Below, piece by piece: positions 23,211 to 29,493 of a DNA stretch of 32,202 nucleotides (the stretch's first letter is position 1; every line of letters begins with the position of its first letter). This DNA is from Lawsonibacter sp. GTDB taxonomy: Bacteria > Bacillota > Clostridia > Oscillospirales > Oscillospiraceae. A program made the position numbers and the translations under genes. The notes under the pieces are model-generated. The model was not told where the DNA came from and did no database searches. It saw only the letters and a list, made by a program, of their open reading frames with translations. The DNA is taken from NCBI GenBank assembly GCA_022798155.1, contig JAAWLY010000001.1, positions 1-32,202 of the forward strand. The letters are read 5' to 3'.

Positions 23211-24179
23211 ATGCGGGAAATCGACTTCATGGAGCTGGGCGGCTTTCAGGCCGGACACGCCCACAATCTGGAGGCCGGAACAGGCTGCACAGTATTTTTG
23301 TTTGATGGGTGCGCTCCCGCCGGGGTAGACATCCGCGGAGGCGGGCCCGCCTCTCGAGAGACCCCCCTCCTGGACCCCCTGATGCACGCTCAGGGACTCC
23401 ACGCCCTGCTGCTGTCCGGCGGCTCCGCCTTCGGCCTGGACGCGGCGGGAGGCGTGATGCGCTACCTGGAGCAGCGCGGGATCGGCGTTGCGGTAGGGGC
23501 CGCCCATGTGCCCCTGGTGTGTGAAAGCTGCATTTTCGACCTGAGCATTGGCCGGGGGGACGTGCGGCCCGACGGCGCCATGGCCTACGCCGCCTGCGAA
23601 AACGCCAGCCGCACCCCCCTCTCCAACGGCTGCGTGGGCGCCGGGGCCGGCGCCTCCGTGGGAAAGTACCGGGGGTGTGAATCCGCCATGAAGTCGGGCT
23701 TTGGCACCTGCGCCGTAGAGCTGGGTGGGCTGAAGGTGGGGGCCGCCGTGGTGGTCAACGCCCTGGGAGATATCTACGACCTGGACTCCGGCGCGCCCAT
23801 CGCCGGAATGCGTACCCCCCAGGGCGACAGGCTGTGTTCCACCGAGGAGGCCATGTGGGAGGATGGGGCTAGAGCCCTCCCCCCCGGCAACACTACCATC
23901 GGCGCGGTGTTCACCAACGGCGCCTTCTCCAAAGCGGAGCTGAACAAAATCGCCTCTATGGCCCACAACGGCTACGCCCGCACCATCCGCCCGGTCCACA
24001 CAACGGCGGACGGCGACGCCATCTACGCGCTGTCCGTGGGTCACGCCCCGGCGGAGCTGAACCTGGTGGGCACCCTGGCCGCCCATGTGATGGGCCGGGC
24101 AATAAACCGGGCGGTCACCAGCGCCCGCGCCATGTTCGGCCTGCCATGCGCCAGCGATCTTTTCCCCACGGATTCGTAG
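23211..24179 (+). CDS. P1-family (DmpA/NylC-like) self-cleaving peptidase
   Basis: A 322-residue N-terminal-nucleophile hydrolase. Family P1 enzymes are aminopeptidases or amide hydrolases that cut themselves into alpha and beta chains before a Thr or Ser. Visible marks: IRGGGPASRETPLLDP (41-56), LLSGGSAFGLDAAGGVMRYLE (split at 67-87), the GCVGAGAGASVGK loop (140-152), and the cleavage site PPGN-TTIGAVFTN, where N227/T228 would be the break and T228 the nucleophile. Start ATG 23211 follows AAGGAGGAATT. It is a single gene with its own promoter. Natural substrate unknown; beta-peptides, D-amino acid amides and 6-aminohexanoate oligomers are known in relatives. Confidence 0.9.
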   Translation: MREIDFMELGGFQAGHAHNLEAGTGCTVFLFDGCAPAGVDIRGGGPASRETPLLDPLMHAQGLHALLLSGGSAFGLDAAGGVMRYLEQRGIGVAVGAAHVPLVCESCIFDLSIGRGDVRPDGAMAYAACENASRTPLSNGCVGAGAGASVGKYRGCESAMKSGFGTCAVELGGLKVGAAVVVNALGDIYDLDSGAPIAGMRTPQGDRLCSTEEAMWEDGARALPPGNTTIGAVFTNGAFSKAELNKIASMAHNGYARTIRPVHTTADGDAIYALSVGHAPAELNLVGTLAAHVMGRAINRAVTSARAMFGLPCASDLFPTDS

Positions 24180-24188
24180 ATTCTCTCA

Positions 24189-24217
24189 TTGAAAACCGCC
24201 CCTTTTTATGGTACAAT
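24189..24217 (+). promoter_or_regulatory. Promoter of the PAS/GGDEF/macro cluster
   Basis: TTGAAA (24189-24194), a 17-base spacer and TACAAT (24212-24217). An in-frame ATG at 24208 lies inside this promoter, so translation must begin further downstream. Confidence 0.7.
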
Positions 24218-24279
24218 TCTGTTCAGACGTCCAGCAGCGGATGAGCTGCCCTACGGCACACAGCGAGGAGGAGAAGGCT

Positions 24280-25179
24280 TTGGAGCATCAGGACTACACG
24301 CCCGGCCAGGGCGCCGGCAGAGAGGAGACGGGCGACCGCTTCCAATGGGAAATTCACATGGCCGATATCCTCAGATCCCGTTTTAAAACCATGACCACTG
24401 TGGATCTGGACAGCGGCCGGTGCCAGCTTATGGACCTGAGCCGGCCCGCCGGCCCTGAGAACCCTCTGACTCTGGACTATGCGCACTGCATCCAGCAGAC
24501 CGCCGCCAACGACGTCCACCCGGAGGATATGGAACAATTCCGGGACGTTCTCTCCCTGGAACATCTGCGGGAAAAGGCCCTGGCGCTTACCGAGGGCTGT
24601 GAGGAGGAGGTCTGCATCCACCGCCGCCCGGGCGAGCCAGTGCGCTGGACGGAGCTGCGGGTGATCTACAGCCATCGCGGCCGGCAGACAGCAGTCAATA
24701 TCCTGGGCCAGGACATCACCAGCGAAAAGCGCCAGGAGGCCCTCCGGCAGCAGGCCATGGAGGACCGCTCCTATATCATCAGCAGCCTGAGCAGCCTGTT
24801 TTTCTCCACCTATTATATAGACTTGGAGCAGGACACCTTCCGCCCTGTCACCCAGCTGCGCCGGGTAAAGGACATTCTGGGCAGCGAGGTCAACTGCACC
24901 GCCGCTCTGCAGGTCTATGCCAACCACTTCATCCATCCCGACGACCGGGAGGAGTATCTCAGCGTCATGAATATGCAAAACCTTCGGCAGAGCCTGCGGT
25001 GGTGGAACCCCTATGTGGCGGTGGAGTACCGCAAACTGCCCGAAAGCCAAACCAACCGCCTGGAGTGGGTGCGGGCCACCGCGGTGCTGGCCCGCGCCGC
25101 CGGAGACGACGCTCCCAAAACCGCCGTCTATGTGGCCCAGGATATTTCTGACAGTAAGCATAAGGCTTGCAAGCCTTAA
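24280..25179 (+). CDS. PAS-domain protein without a kinase or cyclase domain
   Basis: A 299-residue protein with two PAS-like modules: one at about 25-150 ending in TAVNILGQDITSEKRQEALR, another at about 165-295 ending in TAVYVAQDIS. Each is closed by the typical PAC-type strand and a short helix. After the second module the protein stops; no histidine kinase, GGDEF or EAL domain follows. No membrane segment is present, so it is cytosolic. Start: ATG 24208 is in the promoter; ATG 24241 has no ribosome site; TTG 24280 has GAGGAGGAG at 24265-24273 and is preferred, with 24241 as alternative. The next gene, a response-regulator cyclase, begins 32 bases on. It may be a truncated sensor kinase or a stand-alone sensor for that cyclase. 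Confidence 0.7.
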   Translation: MEHQDYTPGQGAGREETGDRFQWEIHMADILRSRFKTMTTVDLDSGRCQLMDLSRPAGPENPLTLDYAHCIQQTAANDVHPEDMEQFRDVLSLEHLREKALALTEGCEEEVCIHRRPGEPVRWTELRVIYSHRGRQTAVNILGQDITSEKRQEALRQQAMEDRSYIISSLSSLFFSTYYIDLEQDTFRPVTQLRRVKDILGSEVNCTAALQVYANHFIHPDDREEYLSVMNMQNLRQSLRWWNPYVAVEYRKLPESQTNRLEWVRATAVLARAAGDDAPKTAVYVAQDISDSKHKACKP

Positions 25180-25211
25180 TTGGGCCGGCCCGCCGGGAAA
25201 GGATGCGCTTT

Positions 25212-26135
25212 ATGGAGAAAAATAAAATTTTGGTGATTGACGACAGCCCCGTCCAGGCGGAGTTTTTGTGCTCCGTGCTTCAGGACGACTACCAGGTCAC
25301 CGTCTGCCACACGACCCAGGAAGGAGAGGAGGCCGCCAAAAGCGGCAAATACTCCCTGATCCTGCTGGACGTCGTTATGCCTGAAATAGACGGCTTTACC
25401 CTGCTCCAGAAACTAAAATCCACCAAACTCACTGAACATATTCCCGTCATTCTCCTCACCAGCCTGTCCGACATCCAGTATGAGGAGCGGGGGCTCCTGC
25501 TGGGGGCGGTGGACTACGTGGCCAAGCCCGTCAGCCCGGTTATCATCAAGGCCCGAGTCAACACCCATATCCAGCTCTACCAGTATCAAATGCGCTTTAA
25601 GGAACAGGCCCTGATAGACGAGCTGACCGGCGTGGCCAACCGGCGCCGCTACGAGGGGGAGAGCCTGTCCAAATGGCAGGAGGCAATCCGCTTCAGCCTG
25701 CCTTTTTCCGTGTGCATGATGGATATTGACAAGTTCAAGCTCTACAACGATACCTTCGGCCACCCCGCCGGAGATCAAGTGATCGCCTCGGTGGCACAGA
25801 CGGTGTCCTCCCACTTCCGCCGGGCCACCGACCTCTTCGCCCGCTACGGCGGCGAGGAGTTTGTGGCCGTCTTTGTGGGCAACAAGGGCCAATCCGCCTT
25901 CCGCTTCTTACAGACCATCCGCCAGGCGGTGGAGGAACTGCACATTCCCCACAACTCCCCCGTCTCCCCCTGGGTCACCATCAGTGTGGGCGGCGTCAGC
26001 CTAGTGCCCAACGCGGGAGAGAGCTACGACACCTACCTGAAGCTGGCTGACACCATGCTCTACGACGCCAAGCGCTTTGGCCGCAACCAGGTGGTGTGGT
26101 ACGACGAGGACAAAAACCAGCTGCGGGAGAAGTAA
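25212..26135 (+). CDS. REC-GGDEF diguanylate cyclase (PleD-like)
   Basis: A 307-residue cytosolic signalling enzyme. The receiver domain (1-125) has the full acidic pocket D10/D11, phospho-acceptor D53, T83 and K105. The GGDEF domain (135-302) has an intact active site RYGGEEF (213-217 for GGEEF), DIDKFKLYND, and the product-inhibition site R204-A-T-D207 exactly five residues before it, so it should make cyclic di-GMP and be feedback inhibited. Start: GGAAAGG at 25196-25202 favours ATG 25212; two earlier in-frame starts are too close to that site or lack one. It follows the PAS-only protein; no cognate kinase is in the window. It precedes the macro-domain gene by 18 bases. Confidence 0.92.
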   Translation: MEKNKILVIDDSPVQAEFLCSVLQDDYQVTVCHTTQEGEEAAKSGKYSLILLDVVMPEIDGFTLLQKLKSTKLTEHIPVILLTSLSDIQYEERGLLLGAVDYVAKPVSPVIIKARVNTHIQLYQYQMRFKEQALIDELTGVANRRRYEGESLSKWQEAIRFSLPFSVCMMDIDKFKLYNDTFGHPAGDQVIASVAQTVSSHFRRATDLFARYGGEEFVAVFVGNKGQSAFRFLQTIRQAVEELHIPHNSPVSPWVTISVGGVSLVPNAGESYDTYLKLADTMLYDAKRFGRNQVVWYDEDKNQLREK

Positions 26136-26153
26136 AAAGGGGGGAGGGACGGC

Positions 26154-27146
26154 ATGCCCATTCAGATTGTCCGGAACGACATCACCAAAATGAAGGTAGA
26201 CGCCATTGTCAACGCCGCCAATCGCACCCTGCTGGGCGGCGGAGGCGTGGATGGCTGCATCCACCGGGCGGCAGGACCCGAGCTGCTGGCCGAGTGCCGC
26301 ACCTTGGGGGGCTGCGATACGGGGTGCGCCAAGCTCACCCGGGCCTACCGGCTGCCCTGCAAATACGTCATCCACACCGTAGGCCCCGTCTGGCGCGGGG
26401 GCGGCCGGGGAGAACGGGAACTGCTCTCCTCCTGCTACCGCGCCTGTCTGGAGCTGGCCCTGGCTCATCAGTGCGAGACGGTGGCCTTCCCCCTCATCTC
26501 CTCCGGCGTCTACGGCTACCCCAAGGACAAGGCCCTCCAGGTGGCCATGGAGGCCGTGGGGACCTTCCTGCTGGATCACGAGATGACGGTGTACCTCGTC
26601 ATCTTCGACCGGGCCTCCTACCAGATCAGCACAAAGCTGTTTTCCGACCTCGCCGCTTATATCGACCAGAACTATGTGGACCAGCACACCGACTCATTTC
26701 TAGAGCAGCTCCGGTACAGCCAGGTAAGAGAAAAGGCGGCCCGCGCCCCCATGGCCGCCCCCATGCCCCAGACAGAGATTGGCCTGGAACAGGCCCTGAG
26801 CCGGCTGGACGAGGGCTTTTCCCAAACCCTGCTGCAGAAAATTGATGAGAGCGGCATGACCGACGCCCAGTGCTACAAAAAAGCCAACATCGACCGCAAG
26901 CTCTTCTCCAAAATCAGAAGCAACCCGGCCTACCGCCCCAGCAAGCCCACCGCCCTGGCTTTCGCCGTGGCCCTGGAGCTATCCCTGGAGGAGACCGACG
27001 AGCTGCTGCGCCGGGCGGGTCTGGCCCTGTCTCACGCCAACAAGTTCGATATCATCGTGGAGTACTTCATCTCCCGGGGCAGCTACGATATCTTTACCAT
27101 CAACGAGGCCCTCTTCGCCTTTGACCAGCCCCTGCTGGGCGGCTGA
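26154..27146 (+). CDS. Macro-domain protein with C-terminal helical domain
   Basis: A 330-residue cytosolic protein. Residues 1-170 are a macro domain, which binds ADP-ribose and often removes ADP-ribose or acetyl groups: VDAIVNAANRTLLGGGGVDG (15-34) and PLISSGVYGYPKDKA (about 113-127) are the ligand loops. After a variable linker, the last 120 residues (LLQKIDESGMTDAQCYKKAN, IDRKLFSKIRSNP, YRPSKPTALAFAVALELSL) form a helical domain resembling an XRE-type helix-turn-helix, a fusion I recall from other gut Firmicutes. Start ATG 26154 follows GGGGGGAGGG. It is probably co-transcribed with the cyclase (18-base gap) and close to a vWA gene downstream. Client or DNA target unknown. Confidence 0.88.
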   Translation: MPIQIVRNDITKMKVDAIVNAANRTLLGGGGVDGCIHRAAGPELLAECRTLGGCDTGCAKLTRAYRLPCKYVIHTVGPVWRGGGRGERELLSSCYRACLELALAHQCETVAFPLISSGVYGYPKDKALQVAMEAVGTFLLDHEMTVYLVIFDRASYQISTKLFSDLAAYIDQNYVDQHTDSFLEQLRYSQVREKAARAPMAAPMPQTEIGLEQALSRLDEGFSQTLLQKIDESGMTDAQCYKKANIDRKLFSKIRSNPAYRPSKPTALAFAVALELSLEETDELLRRAGLALSHANKFDIIVEYFISRGSYDIFTINEALFAFDQPLLGG

Positions 27147-27250
27147 TTTGTCGCCCGTCAGGCGACCCTGAGCCAGGAAAAAACTTCTATACTATGATCG
27201 TAACCGGCAAGCTCCAGGGCTTGACAAACATCATACAGGAGGTTCTTTCT

Positions 27251-27895
27251 ATGAAACAGGGTTTAACCGAGATCATCTTCATTCTGGACCGCAGCGGCTC
27301 TATGAGCGGGCTGGAGGCGGACACCATCGGCGGATTCAACTCTCTGCTGGAACAGCAGAAGAAGGAGCCGGGGGAGGCCCTTCTCTCCACCGTCCTATTC
27401 GACAACGAGTGCCAGGTCCTCCACGACCGGGTGGAGCTGTGTCAGGTGGCTCCCATGACCCAACGGGACTACTTTGTCCGGGGGTGCACCGCCCTGCTGG
27501 ACGCGGTGGGCGGGGCCATCCACCACATCGGCAATGTCCACAAATACGCCCGGCCCGAGGACGTGCCCCAGCGCACGCTGGTGGTCATCACCACCGACGG
27601 GATGGAGAACGCCAGCCACCGGTACACCCTCTCCCAGGTGAAGGAGATGGTCCGGCGGCAGCAGGAGAAATACGGTTGGGAGTTTCTCTTCCTGGGGGCC
27701 AACATCGACGCGGTGGAAACCGCCGGCAGCATGGGCATCGCCCCCCAGCGGGCGGCCAATTTCCACTGTGACGAAGAGGGCACCCAACTCAACTACCAGG
27801 TGCTCAGCGAAACCCTGTGCTCCGTCCGGGCCGGCGCGCCCCTGGCCGCAGGGTGGAAGAAGCGCATCGACCGGGATTTTAAGCATCGCAGATGA
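27251..27895 (+). CDS. Small vWA-domain protein
   Basis: A 214-residue protein made almost wholly of a vWA domain. The metal site is D13-R-S15-G-S17 near the N-terminus, RGCTALLDA in mid-protein supplies the Thr, and TTDGMENA the second Asp. No signal or membrane segment. Start: the frame is open from 27194 but AGGAGGT precedes ATG 27251. It lies 104 bases after the macro-domain gene; the gap has a TATACT (27188-27193) without a good -35, and a GTCGCC/GGCGAC hairpin (27151-27167). It may be cotranscribed with the macro gene or weakly transcribed alone. vWA domains assemble complexes; its partner is not evident. Confidence 0.88.
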   Translation: MKQGLTEIIFILDRSGSMSGLEADTIGGFNSLLEQQKKEPGEALLSTVLFDNECQVLHDRVELCQVAPMTQRDYFVRGCTALLDAVGGAIHHIGNVHKYARPEDVPQRTLVVITTDGMENASHRYTLSQVKEMVRRQQEKYGWEFLFLGANIDAVETAGSMGIAPQRAANFHCDEEGTQLNYQVLSETLCSVRAGAPLAAGWKKRIDRDFKHRR

Positions 27896-27896
27896 A

Positions 27897-27935
27897 AAAC
27901 GGGCCCCGGCTTACGCCAGGGCTCTCCTGTCTTTC
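27897..27935. terminator. Terminator between the vWA gene and a small convergent gene
   Basis: GGGCCCCGGC (27901-27910) pairs with GCCAGGGCTC (27915-27924), one mismatch and one G-T pair. A T-rich tail follows on the plus strand, and five T follow the other arm on the minus strand. Confidence 0.6.
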
Positions 27936-27936
27936 T

Positions 27937-28056
27937 TTACGCCGTGAGGGCCAGCTCCTCCATGGCCTCCCGCTCGTTGTCGGCAGAGAAGCAAAACCGC
28001 CCCGCCCAGTCGTAAACCTCTACGTGACCTCTCACCCAAATAATGTTGTAATCCAT
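27937..28056 (-). CDS. Small hypothetical protein, 39 residues
   Basis: A 39-residue protein starting MDYNIIWVRGHVEVY and ending EREAMEELALTA. An upstream in-frame start at 28158 would give 73 residues but has no ribosome site; AAAGGAG is well placed for ATG 28056. The sequence looks like a small beta hairpin (VRGHVEVYDWAGRFCFSAD) followed by a helix, and I recall similar small proteins in gut Clostridia, without known function. It is divergent from another small gene at 28151. Confidence 0.6.
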   Translation of the reverse strand: MDYNIIWVRGHVEVYDWAGRFCFSADNEREAMEELALTA

Positions 28057-28150
28057 CGTGTCTTGCTCCTTTCCTGTATTGTGACTACAGTATACAAGAG
28101 AAACAGTCCTATAAACCGGACTTTTATTTGGCTCGAAGGAGGGCGCTTTA

Positions 28151-28312
28151 TTGGACACTATCTTTTATACGGTCCGGGCCATCAACGGGGACTACGCCGA
28201 CTTGGTCACCGACGACGGGAGGGAACACTCCATCACCATGTTCCTGCTCCCCGAGGGCACCACCCTGGGCAGCAGGCTGAAGCTGGAGAACTTTCAGTGG
28301 GAACTGGAGTAA
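28151..28312 (+). CDS. Small DUF3006-like protein, TTG start
   Basis: A 53-residue protein beginning with TTG: FYTVRAINGDYADLVTDDG, then EHSITMFLLPEGTTLGSRL and KLENFQWELE. GAAGGAGGG stands seven bases before the TTG, a strong site for a weak start codon. The pattern of a short beta barrel with 'GDYA-LV' and 'LPEG---G' resembles DUF3006, whose members are of this size. Function unknown. It is divergent from the 39-residue gene. A larger frame overlapping it (27892-28770) is a shadow. Confidence 0.6.
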   Translation: MDTIFYTVRAINGDYADLVTDDGREHSITMFLLPEGTTLGSRLKLENFQWELE

Positions 28313-28317
28313 AGGGC

Positions 28318-28346
28318 TTGCGTCCCATAGGTGTCTGTGTTATACT
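28318..28346 (+). promoter_or_regulatory. Promoter of the small membrane protein gene
   Basis: TTGCGT (28318-28323), a 17-base spacer and TATACT (28341-28346) lie just after the stop of the DUF3006-like gene and 40 bases before ATG 28387. Confidence 0.65.
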
Positions 28347-28386
28347 GCAGAAAGCAAATTCCTTGAAAAAGAAAGGAAGAGACACC

Positions 28387-28770
28387 ATGGGAATTTTTGA
28401 TTACCTCAGCACCTTCATCACACTGGTACCGGTTGTAATTATTGTCGTCCTGTTTGTAGTAAAGCGTGGGCAGTACAAAAACAAATCCAACGCCGGGGCG
28501 TTTTTCTTTGAGAACGGCAGCCTGGTGCTGAACACGGCAATCCCCACCCCCATCCCCTTTGAGAACATCGACCGCGTGGAGCTGTCCTATAGCTCCTGGG
28601 AGCTGGAAAACAGGCTGTCCTACAGCCTGGGGGTGGCGGTGTTCAAGAGGGACGGCAAAAAGAAGCGGGTGTACTACAAGGGCTACAAGACCTCCAAGCT
28701 GGCCACCCCCTATGACATGGAGTCCGCCCTGAAAGAACACGGCATCCCCTGCGTGATGGTGGAGAAATAA
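28387..28770 (+). CDS. Small membrane-anchored protein of unknown function
   Basis: A 127-residue protein. One N-terminal membrane helix (about 7-27, STFITLVPVVIIVVLFVV) is followed by basic residues, so the rest is probably cytosolic. The body, GAFFFENGSLVLNT, PTPIPFENIDRVELS, LGVAVFKRDGKKKRVYYKG, reads as a beta-rich, PH-like domain. No recognised family. Start: the frame is open upstream, but AAAGGAAG and a promoter at 28318-28346 support ATG 28387. It is a single gene with its own terminator. Confidence 0.75.
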   Translation: MGIFDYLSTFITLVPVVIIVVLFVVKRGQYKNKSNAGAFFFENGSLVLNTAIPTPIPFENIDRVELSYSSWELENRLSYSLGVAVFKRDGKKKRVYYKGYKTSKLATPYDMESALKEHGIPCVMVEK

Positions 28771-28771
28771 G

Positions 28772-28799
28772 GAAATCCCGGCCTTGCGACCGGGATTTC
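28772..28799. terminator. Terminator between small membrane protein and SLOG genes
   Basis: GAAATCCCGG (28772-28781) pairs with CCGGGATTTC (28790-28799). The core and loop are nearly the same as in the terminator at 4973-5004, differing by one base in the shared 22. It serves both converging genes. Confidence 0.75.
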
Positions 28800-28804
28800 T
28801 TACG

Positions 28805-29140
28805 TTATGGGCGTTGAATATAAACCGTTATCTTGACGCTTTTTTGCTTGCAGTTGTCTATTACATATTTTGTCCCTCTGGACTCTCCATCCCAGAACAC
28901 AATGACCTCATCGGCGCAGTCAATAATTTGAAGATTGCGTTTTAAGGGCGCACTGCGGCCATATTTCTCATATTCAGGCAGAAATTCGGTCAATTTCAGA
29001 TGGTTCCTTTGCGCGTATTCTCTGGCACAGGCGTCGATTCCTTTCGCATCGCCTGAGACGATTTCCGTTACTTCCGCTGGCAGATATTTGTCCAGGTCTG
29101 ATACTGTTAAATTTCTGGAGCCGATGACAGCAATTTTCAT
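28805..29140 (-). CDS. SLOG-domain (DUF2493-like) nucleotide-binding protein
   Basis: A 111-residue single-domain Rossmann-like protein of the SLOG superfamily. Visible marks are the N-terminal MKIAVIGSRN, then VSGDAKGIDACAREYA (about 33-48), PEYEKYGRSAPLKRN (about 60-74), and VIVFWDGESRGT (about 84-95), the phosphate-binding pieces of this family. SLOG proteins bind nucleotides or NAD-derived ligands and often act as sensors. Start: ATG 29140 follows GGGGAG; an earlier start at 29155 overlaps it. The DNA here is visibly less GC-rich than its surroundings. It is divergent from a ribbon-helix-helix gene and shares an operator with it. Confidence 0.82.
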   Translation of the reverse strand: MKIAVIGSRNLTVSDLDKYLPAEVTEIVSGDAKGIDACAREYAQRNHLKLTEFLPEYEKYGRSAPLKRNLQIIDCADEVIVFWDGESRGTKYVIDNCKQKSVKITVYIQRP

Positions 29141-29169
29141 AGGACATCTCCCCAAAAGTATTCATCATA

Positions 29170-29240
29170 ATTGCGTCATTATACCACCAATTTTGCTGTG
29201 ACGCAATAACAACATTATAATTCAACTAAAATGATGCAAT
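29170..29240. promoter_or_regulatory. Overlapping divergent promoters with shared operator
   Basis: Minus promoter for the SLOG gene: TTGCGT (29206-29201), 17 bases, TATAAT (29183-29178). Plus promoter for the regulator gene: TTGCTG (29193-29198), 17 bases, TATAAT (29216-29221). The two overlap. Three copies of one 9-base motif sit on them: ATTGCGTCA (29170-29178), its inverse TGACGCAAT (29199-29207), and TGATGCAAT (29232-29240). The central copy overlaps both -35 regions or spacers, and the outer ones lie just past each -10. This is the expected layout of an autoregulated pair. Confidence 0.75.
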
Positions 29241-29263
29241 ACTGACGAAGGAGAGACGCATAT

Positions 29264-29443
29264 ATGGATGATATACTTCTGAGATATACGCTTCGGGTCA
29301 ATCGGAGGCTGTTTCAAAAATTTCGTTATATTGCCGAAGCGGAAGGGCGCTCTGCCAATAAGGAGATCGAGCAGTATCTGAAAAGACGGGTGGCGGTATA
29401 CGAAAAGGAACACGGGGAGATTCCAGTTGAACCAGAATCATAA
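29264..29443 (+). CDS. Arc-type ribbon-helix-helix DNA-binding protein
   Basis: A 59-residue protein. ILLRYTLRVNRRLFQKFRYI is the DNA-contacting strand and first helix, and AEAEGRSANKEIEQYLKRRV the turn and second helix; this closely follows the Arc/MetJ pattern (strand, helix, GRSxNxEI, helix). The tail is acidic. Proteins of this type are dimeric repressors and often control their own genes. Start ATG 29264 follows AAGGAG (29248-29253). It is divergent from the SLOG gene; the three operator-like half-sites at 29170-29240 are its likely targets. Lower GC than its neighbours. Confidence 0.82.
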   Translation: MDDILLRYTLRVNRRLFQKFRYIAEAEGRSANKEIEQYLKRRVAVYEKEHGEIPVEPES

Positions 29444-29450
29444 CATAAAG

Positions 29451-29480
29451 CGGCACACGGTAGCTCCGTGTGCCGTTTTT
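29451..29480 (+). terminator. Terminator after the ribbon-helix-helix gene
   Basis: CGGCACACGG (29451-29460) pairs with CCGTGTGCCG (29466-29475) around a 5-base loop and is followed by five T. Confidence 0.88.
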
Positions 29481-29493
29481 CTGCCTGATGTAA

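Noticed and set aside
27151..27167. GTCGCC/GGCGAC hairpin as terminator of the macro-domain gene
   Set aside because: Only six pairs and no T-run; it may have no function.
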